From Eremomyces bilateralis CBS 781.70 (taxonomy: Eukaryota; Ascomycota; Dothideomycetes; Eremomycetales; Eremomycetaceae), in NCBI RefSeq assembly GCF_010015585.1, contig NW_022985069.1, positions 1,469,846 through 1,533,845 on the forward strand: DNA of 64,000 nucleotides. Direction: 5' to 3'. A program made the position numbers and the translations under genes. Positions 46,362-57,262 of the stretch are shown piece by piece. Position 1 is the stretch's first letter, and every line of letters begins with the position of its first letter. The notes beneath the pieces were generated by a model. The model was not told the DNA's origin. It ran no database searches and saw only the letters and a list, made by a program, of their open reading frames with translations.

Positions 46362-48704
46362 GATTCTGGGGAGATTCGGGGATAGCAAACGGAGGTGGGT
46401 GGTTCGTTCCAGGAAATGACGCGGGGTCGGAAAAATAAGAGACAAAGAACCAGGGTTGGATGGAGTGGCAATAATCACCAACAGAAACGATGGTTAGGGC
46501 TTGATGGAGATTGGGAAGAGTCGAAGGGATGGAATTGCGAGCTGAAGGAGATGGACGGGTGCTTGGGGAGAGACGTGGTGGAATGACGTATCGAAGGCAG
46601 ATTAATACGGAAATGGATTTCGATTCAAAGTCGCGTGGCAGCCCCAAAGACCTCCCGCCCATGCACCGGATCTTTCATCAACGGACAATAGGAGAGTGGG
46701 ACGGTAGAAGACGAAACGGAAGCAAATTGCAAGAATATAAGAATAAGAATTCAGGTGGATGAGCGACGTTTATGAGGAGTTGCACGTGTAATATCTGGAA
46801 TATGGGGGATTTCTGGGGATCGTTGATCCGTGTGGAGTAGAACAGGACACGGGAGCTGGCGAGGAGGAAGGAGCGCATGGATGACGGCGGACGGGAGGGG
46901 GGAAGGAGCAATCGAACGAATGGGAGGTGGCCAGCCAGAGTTGGAGGGGAGACGGTGGCCGGGTGCCGAAGCTTAGGTGGTCTTGGCTGGCCCAGGCCCA
47001 GGGTTCAGTCTGGGGGAGAACGGCGATGGGAGGACATATTTGGATGACCGCATGGCATGAGATGATGAGAGGCATGAGAGGCAAGGCGTCCCGAGGTGCT
47101 GATGCCTGGAAGCCGCACGACAAATAGAACATTGATCATCATTCATTATTCATTATTCATTATTCATAGACCATCACAAACGGTATTGGGCATCACATAT
47201 TGAACATGGCGGCACCAGACAGAGTAGCCAGAGTCCGCTTTGCATCTGCCGCCTCTCCTAGTTAATTCCCATGGATTTCTTCACGTCGACGGTATCTAGG
47301 TTACCCCAGTTCATATCCCAGACAACCAATCCCTGATGAGAAAGCGATATGACTCTCGTAAGGAATTGAAACGGTCGGCGATCATCACTCCTCCACGAAT
47401 GCCGCCCTACCTCCAGCATTCTCTCTGCACGGCTATCAATCCCCGTCCAAGAGTACATGATACTGGGTAGATACTTGCATTAACTTGCCAGCTTCCCGCA
47501 TTTCCCTTCTCATACTTACATTCGCCATGCTCTAGAGCTCTATCGAATCCCTATCGACATGCAGCAATCATCATCAATCATCAATTCAATCCACCGCGTA
47601 CCCCCAGGACATCATTCGAATCTCGAACCCTTGCCAATATCAAAGCAATATATTCCCCTCTTATTGGCCCAACATCCCCTTCACCTATCTATGTGTTAAT
47701 GTGCTCTCTTTGTCCCCATATCCACCCCTCAACCCCCGATCTCCCCGACCCGACGTACAATCGTTCGCCTGTGTCTTCTTTGTGTAGCGCATCAAAGAAC
47801 CAGACGTGGACAACGCAACACGCATCATCGCTTCCCCGCACTTTGACCCTCCCGCCCTATCGGCCTCCGTCCCATTCAGTTGGTTGCTTTGCGTTTCCAT
47901 CCCGCCTGCGATCAGTGCTGAGAAAAGGTCGAGGATCCGGTGGTCGAGCTCCCAGCTCCCAGCTCCCCCGCATATCGCGTACGACGGCATACGTGGTCGT
48001 GGCGATCACCATAGCCTATCAACCTCCGATGGGTTAGGGTCGGATCTATTGATCTCATTCTAGAGCGTGGTTCTCTGCAGGCAACCGTTATTTGCTACCA
48101 ATTCACCGCAGATATAGATCGCCTGAGAATGGTCCATGGTGCCGTGAGGGCCGTATCTTGAGGTTCGGGACATGCCGTAGAACCATGACGCAGCATCTTG
48201 ATATCGTAGATTGGCGGAGAGAACCCATGACTTCGGTGGGTGGGACAAAGAACGTGCAGGAAGGAGGGTCCGTTATCCCGCGACTTCCATTTCTAGGGTG
48301 TCACGGTAGGACGACTGATCCGACTGACCAAACGGGTCCTCCATTCGGTTGATGGTTTTCTTCATCTCGTCGTGAGGATCACCAAGTCTTCCCTCGCCAT
48401 GGAAGTCGCTTCTTCATCCAGGATCTCTCGAAGATAGTCGGCTATTATCGTTTCACGCATGTGATCTATGTGGATTGCGGACTACGTTGTACTGTGGAAA
48501 TTGCTGCAGATAGGAGAAAAGCCAATCCCAAATAACTCCATTGACTCCGGACTATTCAGAAGACCACCGCGATTAGACCAAATATAGCCCTGTCCCAATT
48601 CGCACGAGAAAGTAAATTGCACGAGAAAGAGAACTAAGCACAATGTACGGGGCAAGGCATCCCCAATTAAGCCGAAGATCCCGCCAACTCCCAATTATAG
48701 AACG
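46362..48704. other. 2.3-kb non-coding block upstream of the Ser-rich gene
   Basis: There is no supported gene. It includes the promoter of the Ser-rich gene on the right side of its start, a 7-bp microsatellite at 47141-47167, and a C/T-rich tract at about 47540-47900. The right end carries the 3' UTR of the SWIM gene. Confidence 0.4.
47141..47167. repeat. ATTCATT tandem repeat (about 4 units)
   Basis: Three perfect copies of the 7-base unit ATTCATT are followed by a nearly complete fourth. It is a simple microsatellite in non-coding DNA. Confidence 0.8.
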
Positions 48705-50144
48705 TTACTGCTCCTCCGCTCTCCGAGCCATGACCCCTAGCTTCTGCACGAATGGTTCCGGGGCCAGCAGCCGCGACGCCCGCTCCTGCAGCGCTCTAAG
48801 CTGGCGATGAAACGGCGCCAGCAGTTCGTCCGGGACGATATCCAGCGCCTGCAGCACGAACAACTCCTCCTCATCCCGCCCGCCATGCCGAACCAACGTC
48901 TCGTACAAGTTGCTCACTGTCGGCGCATCGATCGCCGCCCCGGCTCGATACCACCCCAATCGCTCATACGCCGGCCGCGCCCACGCCATGACCTTGTCCA
49001 GGATCTCGAGCAGCGTCCCGATCCCGCGATACGCCGCCGCCGTCGGCTCACTGTGCTGGATCCGCTCGCTGTCGTCCGAGTCCGACTCATCGTCCATGAA
49101 CATGTCCTGGTGGGCGTCCGCGAGCTTCTCCAGCCACCGCCCGATGAACTCGACGATCTGATCGAGGTCCTCCGCGCACGTGCGCACGCTGTGCACCGGG
49201 ATCGGCCCGCGCGGACCGTACGTGATGTACCGCTCCAGCGCGTCGAAGGCCTGCGCGACGCGGGCGTGCGCTAACTCGAACGCCACCGCGGCACAATCGG
49301 CCACGGGGAACATCTCGAGGAGGTCGTGGAAGAAGGGCGGGTCGCGCGCCGCCTGCTCGATCATTCTGTCGAAGAAGCGGGAAGTCGTGAGCCGCGTCTG
49401 GCTTTCCATGGATCGTAGGTATTTGTCGCCCAGGGTGCCGAAGAGGTCGAAGACGGAGAGCCGGTCGTTGGCCTGCGCGCGACGCATGGTGAAGCCGGTG
49501 CATTCTTGGATGGACTTCGGGAGGTCTTCGATTCCGATTTCGTCGCGAATCATCTCGTAGGGGGAGATCTCAACGGTCCGCGCGCGAGCTCCACGGGTGA
49601 TTTTGATCCGGGTGCAACGAGGATTGATTTCGATTGTTGGCGCCTTAATGCCTTTCTTGCGGCACCACGCAATTGCAAGTTGATCGACGAACCAAAAGAT
49701 GTGCTGGCGATACGTGTCAGAATGAGCAGGTACAGCACACGGACCCGGTCATACCTGGCAGGCGATATCCCCTTCCTGCGGCCCACCAGGGGCTCGCTCG
49801 GGGTCGGTGCAGCTACAGGTGAGACGTCGATCATCATACGCCTTGATGGTGGTCCGACCACTGAATTCGTACGAGTACAGGGACAGGTCTTCGTCGTTGG
49901 GTTGCTGTGTCAGGTACAGTTCCTTCTTATGCTCAACCACGGCTTCCATCCGAGCATCCATTCGGTCTTTCATCGCCGGGAACTTGTACGTGAAACGATA
50001 ACCATCTCCTCTCAAGTTGTCCTCCTCACGAACAAACGACAGACTGCTCCGAGTATGATGGAACACACCCTCCATATCTTCCTCCTCTTCCTGCTCCAGA
50101 TTGAGATTTTGAAAATCTGCTGTGGGGGAGATAGGGGAATTCAT
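48705..50144 (-). CDS. SWIM-type zinc-finger protein
   Basis: Two minus-strand exons (49755-50144 and 48705-49703; intron 51 nt, phase 0) give 462 residues. A SWIM finger is visible as C110-x-C112-x16-C129-x-H131, with the intron falling between residues 130 and 131. The sequence after the finger, HIFWFVDQLAIAWCRKK, is a typical SWIM helix. Upstream is an acidic segment and YRFTYKFPAMKDRMDARM; downstream is a long helical region (about 190-460) with SDSDDSER acidic patches and no known domain. SWIM fingers bind DNA or protein; relatives range from Sws1/ZSWIM7 recombination factors to ubiquitin ligases. This one is much longer than Sws1, and its role is unknown. It lies alone between large non-coding blocks. 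Confidence 0.75.
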
Positions 50145-52503
50145 GAGGCGAATGGAGAAAGCAACTGACTTCAACAAGACGATAAGATCAGGACCGAACA
50201 AACCCTCCGAAGGCTTTTATGTCTGCCTACCTTAGATACTTCGCCGTATACGAACGACAGACGGTGAGCACGCCTCTTGACTTGGGGCAATGACTTATTG
50301 GGCCGCATGATGCTGTGCGACTGGCGAAATTCAAATCCACATGAAGAAGACGCATTCACATCCGTATCCATACTGCTGGGTCGAATGTTAATTGATCATG
50401 CTCGCATTGACGGGATCAATTTCAACGGGTGCCCACGCAGCACCAGCAAGGTGGAGGTAAGCCGACAAGGCGTGACTGTGACGTCTGATAGTGTGCCAAC
50501 CCTCTCCACATGTCAGTGGTCACTCCCCAACCCAGGGTCGAGGGGATTGTCTCGTCCCAATGCGGCAGTCAACGGCTCCAACGCCCACCGCATATCGAGC
50601 ACGACCTGCAGCTCCGGGAGGGCAAAGCGAACTTGTCCGAGCGAACGGCACGACGATGAGCGACGGCGAGAACGATTCTCTAGCGGAAAAGCGTGGGTTG
50701 GCTCCGTGGTGTCATGCTACTCGGTCAAGGCTCACCTCCATTCTGTCCGACGCGGCGTAGCAACTAGCGATGAGCCACGGGGCAAAGGCCCGGATCGGAA
50801 CGCTTGAGGCACCCGCACCACCATTGCCGCACCAAGCGTAGGGAGAGCGGGGAGGGGTGTTGGATTCTTTATTTTGGGGCGTTCCATTGGTCGCAGGCGA
50901 GATAGCGGGAAGAAAAACCAACGGAACAGTTGCGAATCATTGGGAGCCGGAGTTTTAGGTTTAGTTAAATAATTAAGAGGTGCGATGTGTGGAGATTATT
51001 GAAGATGAAGAGAGATGTTCGAGAACGAGACACAGAAACTGTTGCATAGAGGTACAAGGGCCCCCTCCCGGCAGTCGGCGAGCACAGACGATACAAGCCA
51101 CATTTGGGGGGGCAACGACGCCAACGACGCCACCAACGCCCCCTAACCGCAACGAACCAATCTTGAATCATCTCCTTCGACCGAAATTCACGAGACTGAC
51201 TTCATATGCGTCATGCCGCCAATCTATGTTGACCATTGAATTCCAAAATCAAATAATGCTTTTTGATCCTTCTCCAGAATGAACTACTGCCATGATGCAG
51301 GAAATAAGCAAATCAATACCTTATGCACTAGCCCGTTAGTCTTGTAGGGCTCATGCAGACGCCAGACAGACATCCACGTCCAGTCCTACTTAAACAACGT
51401 CCCACACTGGACCATCACCACCATCCAATAAAGTCCGAATTCGAGCACACGTCAATATACAGTACATAATTTTGAAGAGTATTTGAAAAAAAAATATGAG
51501 CTGAGATGACTCTTGGAATCATTCCATCATTTGCATACCAGACAGGAGTCCTCCCAAAGCCCATGTAACCGCCGGGGGGTTTGCCTTCACCAAAACCGTG
51601 CCTCTCCTAAGCGCCTAGTCATGCTTCCCAAACTTTTTCGACAACTCCCCTTCCTATCGCCCACCTCCAATGCAAATGTCCATGATCTAATGGCTGCCTA
51701 TCATAGCGAACATCCCTACCCGCGTCTCCAATCGAGAGAGAGAAAATAAGACAAAAAACAGGGGACGAAGTTGGTTACGCCTCCCAAGGCCGGCTTGAGG
51801 GGCACAGCGGTGCCATGAGATCCACCGTTGGCTCCCGTTGCCGTTCCCCTGGGCGAGGGAGCAATGAAATACAGGTGGACGAACCGAAGGAGATGGACTA
51901 ATTAAGAGGAACGCAAAATCCACCCAAATCCCTGGCAAAAACGCCGACCTTTCCCACTGATTCACTGAAATGTCCCCGTATACGGAACATGGCAACCGGG
52001 ACCGCACACGTTCGACGGCAACGCCTAATATCCTTTCTGCAGCTACCACGCCCCGAGCACGTCTCCGCAAGGATGTGGCATCGAAAAGTGGAAGAGACGT
52101 CACCCGATCCGAAATGAATGCCGGATGGGGTTCGCCTATGCATTTATGCATCCCACCATCCACGCCCGTGGCTCTCCAGCGGGAAATAAAGACTACAACC
52201 TTGCCGAAGCATGTGTTCATCGTTCACAAAGACCCGCACTGCTAGAACCCCAATCGGAAAAGGAACGCACCGCACCGGAATTTGTCATTCATGGGACTCT
52301 CTTCGATGCCGGGGGCCGCGGAAGATGGGGCGGTCGTCGATGGGTGTACGGAGCATATCGCCATGCAGGAAGCCCTCGTCCCCATGCGAATCTCTCGCTG
52401 AGCTGGAGCCCCATCCGGTTCATCCTTCGGACATGCCATGTCAGTTCAACCTTCTCCGTCCGGTTCGCAATCTTCAAGACTCACTGGGCGCTCGGTGGGT
52501 GGC
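50145..52503. other. 2.4-kb non-coding block between SWIM and bZIP-like genes
   Basis: It holds the SWIM promoter on the left and the 3' UTR of the bZIP-like gene on the right. Several open frames of 60-180 codons occur but lack family content and mostly start without ATG. An A-run is seen near 51488. Confidence 0.35.
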
Positions 52504-52959
52504 TTACTGAGAGCTGCTGCCCGCCTGCGGCGTCCCGGCCATCGGCGCGGCCGTGTCTTGCGATCCGGCTTGCGACAACTTTTCCCGTTCCACGCCCGTC
52601 TGGATGACGTGTTGCATGGAGATACCACCCCACGGCAGGCCTTCGAGGTTACTGGGTTGGTCGAGTTCCGAGGACTCAGGCGCGCTGTAGGAGGCGCCGG
52701 CGCGCTCCTGATTCTGTTTATCACGCTCCATTTCGTCTCTCGCTTCTTTTGCCCGTTGACCTGTCCGACATCAGGAAGTGTTTCTTGTATTGCATGCTTG
52801 AGAGGGCATGAACGTACGGAATCTCCTCTGGGCCATCTTGTTCTGCTCCCTCCTTCTTTCGGCGGCATCGTTGACCTTCTGCGAAGAGTCTGTGCTTGAT
52901 GCTTCTGACACTGCCATTCCCGCCGATCTCTCTTCTTTTTGGGGTTGATCTGAAGACAT
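52504..52959 (-). CDS. Short bZIP-like protein without a leucine zipper
   Basis: Two minus-strand exons (52818-52959 and 52504-52760; intron 57 nt, phase 1) give 132 residues. Residues 34-50 read AERRREQNKMAQRRFRQR, a fungal AP-1-type basic region with the invariant N-x7-R. The positions where heptad leucines should follow hold Glu and Asn (EARDEMERDKQNQE), and no Leu repeat appears later. The second half is Ser/Gln/Gly-rich and contains a WGGISMQHVIQTGVEREK segment. A basic region without a zipper could not dimerise in the usual way. It may bind DNA only with a partner, or the intron placement may hide a different C-terminus. The splice junction restores RRFRQR exactly, which supports the model. 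Confidence 0.65.
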
Positions 52960-55366
52960 GAAGATCCACTGAAATCTATTAGTGAGCTTGTCGGAGTCGC
53001 ATATATGAGATAAGATGAGACGAAGCGAAGTTCATGCATTGAAAGAACCTGGATTTTCAGGGAACAGGAAAAGTCGCATACGATGAGTCTTTTAGAAGCA
53101 TATTTCACTGACTGCTTCTCCTTCTGCCTGCGCCTGCGCAGCAGAGTGACTAAAATGTTTGAAATGAATGACTGGTCTGAACGCTGAGCTGAGTGCAGAA
53201 CGGATGTGGCCCATGGAGGAGAAGGCAGCAGTGTCAGCCTATGTGCCGGACGAAATATGGAATTAAAGATCGATTTGGCCACGGGAAAGATCATTTGATA
53301 CGTCCTCTTCGACGAAGAACTAGAAACCTGAGGGTTGGGTTCTGGAGAGGAGGAGTTAGAAAAAATATGCCGTCGAGAGAACCGTTGCAGACGCCTTACG
53401 GCTGGGATTCCCGGATCGACCACTCACATCGGCAATCGCGACGATTAAACATTCCCGGTCTACAAAACCAACACTTTAACGGACCTCATTGGTTGTCGCA
53501 TGGTTCTTCGCTAACCTTGGGTCCCGTCAGTCACTGCAAGTGGAATGATGGTAGGATGACAGGCTAGGCTGCAGATTCCCCTACGTAGCTGCATCCTGTA
53601 CCTGTCCCAGGGCGATGGGCAGGTCGGAGAGGACGGTCGGAAACTAGCATAAACTTTTTGATTATCGGGCCTTCCGTTTGCATGCTTCGTTGGAGAGGAG
53701 CATATCTTTCGCCATGTTCCACGGTACAGAACGGACGCAAGCAACGAAGTCGTATCCTGGGCATACATTTAGGTTCAAGGGAAGGCATGGATAGAGTCAA
53801 ACGTGGTAAACCCGAGAACAGAGAGCTTCGGGCCCAGCCATAGCACATGAACACCGAACAGTCAACCGTTACGCGTTCAAAGGCTGAAATTCGAACGGCT
53901 GGACAAGGGCCAATCCGAGCGGACGGGAAACCGTCGCGCAGCGGCGTCCAATGGGCGCGCGGAAAATGGGTGTCCAAGATTTGGAACATCGTAGGATAAA
54001 GCAAGGGTCGCCAGCTAATTGGATACTGAGTGATTTGCTGCCTGATATTGGCGTCACTGGCGGGAGGAACCTGATGCAGGATCCAGGAGAGGAGTGAGCA
54101 CGATGGAGAATCGGGAAGACCAGTTCGGAGCTTCGAGGATCCTCCCCACCCCTGGGGCTGAAGGCTGAAGGCTGTATCTGATGCAGGATCAGCCACTTGG
54201 GCGTCATCGACGTCCTCGGTGTTGGAGAGAGAACACAAGATAGTAATCACGGAGTAAGCTTCGACCGGCTGCAGGGGGTGGAGATCATAGGGCTTGTAAT
54301 ATGGTCGGTAGTTTGGAAACCATCTCTTTTCTTAATCTGCAGCTGAAACTCATATTCTGGCCGATCTTGGTACAACGCATATGCACGCCCTCGTCCGGTC
54401 AGTTTTTTAAGGTGCGTCCTAGCGGGCATAGCGAGAATGCCCAGAAGGCTGGTGGGTCCCGAATGGACGGACTAGTAGATGAGTTCCACAGCCGAGAATT
54501 GCAGCAGGAAGTGTGACTGGAGTCGAGGCATTGCTTCATGGTTACCAATTAGTCCTGGCTTGGTCCACGGGGGAAGCGTCGTGAAGTGGTGGATATGGTG
54601 GTGTTCTCAAAGAGTGAAGGGAATCAAGGGATGAGGTTGGAGGTCGGTGAAGCCGTAAATGCGATATTGAAGGCCAGCCAATCATGTCGCCCTGACCGGT
54701 CAATTGGAAACAACCCTGTACCAGTCTTCAAACTTAAAGTATTCTGTAAAGTTCACTAATAAAGATCACTTTACTCTCTTGCTCCGAATCTCCTCCATTC
54801 ATGTCGCTAGCCAACGTCCGGAAGGCCTGTTTAGTACCGGAAGATAGTCACTTTACCATTTCGTACGGCTGGTGGCTTGAATAACTGCAATCCACGTCTT
54901 GGTCGCTCACCGTCTTCACGAGAAGCCACGGGAGAGAGCACAGCCTCAACGCCCTCCGCAGTGTGCACTGTCAGTCTGTCACCCATCAGAGACCAGTGGC
55001 GGCACCAAAATTGAGGCTGTGCATCTGCCTCGCGAAGTGCCGAATTCACAGTTGATGTGGCTTGGTTCGTGCAAAACTTTCCCGAAATGCCGAGAGCAGT
55101 CATGGGATGGGTCTGGACTCTGGAAGCTCCAGCAGTTCAAGCGTCGACGAGGTCCGAGACATATGGCATATCGCGTGTATTCCCACACCACAGGAAAAGA
55201 GCTGCTGGAATGGGCAATTATCCCATTGATGGTCATCAAACATATCATATCACACACTAACTCTGGCTGAACGGTTGATCACAGGAGTCAGGAGAGTATG
55301 TCATGCTTGTCTGAAGAGTTTGTCGACAACTCAACGCTAAAGAACTTCAATTTACATTACTACAGC
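52960..55366. other. 2.4-kb non-coding block upstream of the bZIP-like gene
   Basis: A long upstream region of the bZIP-like gene that ends at the 3' end of nitronate monooxygenase. A 228-codon minus-strand frame at 53.56-54.25 kb has no ATG start and no family content. I see no supported gene. Confidence 0.35.
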
Positions 55367-56410
55367 CTATAGCCTGCTGCTGTTACCCAAGAACGATTGG
55401 GCGAGATTGATCTGGTCGACCGCCTCCCGGACCATCTCGTCGACAATCTGTCCCGCGGGCTTGATGTCTCCGATGATACCGGCGACTTGTCCCATTAGGA
55501 ACGGCGGATCGACCTCTTTGCCTTTCTCCATATCATGCTCGAGCGGCGTCACTCCTGAATCGCACAGCCGCTTGATCTCCTCCGGCTGGGCCTCCCACTC
55601 CTTGATATAGTCGTTCGCTCGCACCCGCAGCGGTCGCCCGCTGATGACCAGCGTCCGGATGGTGTCGACGAAATCGGCCGACACCACGTTCTCCTTGTGC
55701 ATCTGCGAGCAGCCGGCCTCCTTGCTGGCCACGAACCTCGTTCCCACCCACACCCCCTCGGCGCCCTGCATCAAGCTGCTCGCCAGACTCCGTCCATCGC
55801 GGATCCCTCCCGCGGCAACCACCGTAGCGGGCTTGCCGGTCAGCGGGCTCGTGTACGTCTTCGCGATGTCAACGACCGCGGGGATGAGGATGCTGTTCGC
55901 GATGTCGCCAGTATGTCCGCCGCCCTCGCCGCCCTGCGCACAGACGACGTCGACACCGGCATCCAGCGCCTTGACGGCGTGCTTGGGGTGGCCGACCATG
56001 TTCATGACTAGGATTCCGGCCTCGTGGAGCCGATCGATGACGCGCTTCGGGGGGACGCCGACAGCGCTGACGAACAGCTTGGCGCCGTTCTTGATCGTGA
56101 CCTCGATAAGGTCATCGAGCTGGCCGTGGGTGTAGTCGTGGTTCGTCTTGCGCGCGCTGCCGCCCACCTGCGGGAGGGCCAGGTCGACACCAAACGGTAA
56201 CGACTTGTCGGTCAGGTTCGCCTTGAGCTCGTCGATGATCTCCTGCAGTTGGTCCGGAGTGTAGCCCAAGCCGCCGATGACGCCCAGGCCGCCGGCGTTG
56301 GATACGGCGGCAGCGAGGGGACCGCCGGAGGTCCTAGCCATACCGGCCAGGATGATGGGGTATTTGATGCCCAGGAGCTTGCATAGCGGAGTTTGGAGTG
56401 TAGGGGCCAT
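55367..56410 (-). CDS. Nitronate monooxygenase (2-nitropropane dioxygenase family)
   Basis: A single exon of 347 residues. It is a TIM-barrel flavoprotein with the family opening YPIILAGMARTSGGPLAAAV and GGLGVIGG, then LFVSAVGVPPKRVID, a VCAQGGEGGGHTGD block holding the catalytic histidine, ATVVAAGGIRDGRSLA for FMN phosphate binding and GAEGVWVGTRF. It oxidises alkyl nitronates (from nitroalkanes or 3-nitropropionate) to carbonyls and nitrite using FMN and oxygen. The protein is complete, with no intron. No nitro-metabolism or secondary-metabolite gene lies beside it, so it probably acts as a stand-alone detoxification enzyme. Confidence 0.92.
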   Translation of the reverse strand: MAPTLQTPLCKLLGIKYPIILAGMARTSGGPLAAAVSNAGGLGVIGGLGYTPDQLQEIIDELKANLTDKSLPFGVDLALPQVGGSARKTNHDYTHGQLDDLIEVTIKNGAKLFVSAVGVPPKRVIDRLHEAGILVMNMVGHPKHAVKALDAGVDVVCAQGGEGGGHTGDIANSILIPAVVDIAKTYTSPLTGKPATVVAAGGIRDGRSLASSLMQGAEGVWVGTRFVASKEAGCSQMHKENVVSADFVDTIRTLVISGRPLRVRANDYIKEWEAQPEEIKRLCDSGVTPLEHDMEKGKEVDPPFLMGQVAGIIGDIKPAGQIVDEMVREAVDQINLAQSFLGNSSRL

Positions 56411-57262
56411 GGTGATTTGACTTCACGTAGATCGGTTGCTATCGGCGAATCCGCGGTTGTATTCCGTTTCGCAGGGATGATCTGGTCAGGTTCGGACGAT
56501 GGGATGAAAACGAGATATTGTGATACTTTTGGGATTGCGTTTTGATTGAAGCATGGCAAGTCCGAAGACTTGTCGTTCTATTTAGTTCACCAGATCGGCA
56601 TGGGCGGTTGTGGGAAATGGCCGAGGTCTTCGGATGGTGATGAATGGTGGGCGGGAGCCTCGTGATCGCTGGCTTTCGGGTGTTCGTCCCCCAGCAACGG
56701 AAACGGGTAACCATATTACCCCACATATTCCCTACCGCACTACCACAAGGTCTTGAATCTGGAGGCTTGACCACAAGCCGTCGGTCGTCCGGCCATCACG
56801 GTGCCGCTGAGGGGTTGAAGCATGTGCTTCCAACCTAGGAGGTCGAATTAAATAGGTGATTATCATCTGGTGCATTTTGATTTTTGATATATCGGCCAAT
56901 AGCATTTGGGCATGGAAAATGCAAATTCCACATCTTCAGTAATTGGTGTATCGATTGGCACCATATTGGTGAGACAATGTTAGCAAAGGCTCTGCGTTAC
57001 GGTTTGCGATTTGCATTTCGCCCTCATTGTGCCGCATGGATTTCAGTATGTTCAATGAGAGTCCATCCTGCAAATATCTGCGCATCCTACCTACCTTCTG
57101 TGATCCTGTATGGCATGACCTGTACGGTGGGATTAAAAAGCGCCATAGGCTTCCAGGAACCCGATGCGGAGCTTGTCAGTAGAGGTGATAAATCATGGAT
57201 GAACAGTACAATGATGTGTAATTCCATATGCTATGCTAAGACATGCTCGAAGACCAGCGTTC
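56411..57262. other. Intergenic region between nitronate monooxygenase and taxilin
   Basis: An 852-bp region with the promoter of the monooxygenase on the left and the taxilin 3' UTR on the right. No supported gene. Confidence 0.4.

Noticed and set aside
45702-46385. Plus-strand 227-codon open frame opposite the Ser-rich gene
   Set aside because: It is Gly/Arg-rich shadow sequence; the minus strand carries the conserved GEGFN and ERILKGDFYMD blocks and a correct splice.
47600-47720. Possible minus-strand tRNA B-box (GGGTTCGAGATTC near 47620)
   Set aside because: No A-box at a suitable distance and no cloverleaf stems could be built.
50277-50807. Plus-strand 176-codon open frame next to the SWIM gene
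   Set aside because: It lacks family content and a sensible start context, and the composition is like the surrounding non-coding DNA.
53564-54250. Minus-strand 228-codon open frame
   Set aside because: It begins with GTG rather than ATG, has no recognisable domain and an unusual Cys/Arg/Pro mix typical of chance frames.
55697-56135. Plus-strand open frames opposite nitronate monooxygenase
   Set aside because: They are antisense shadows of a complete, well-supported enzyme gene.
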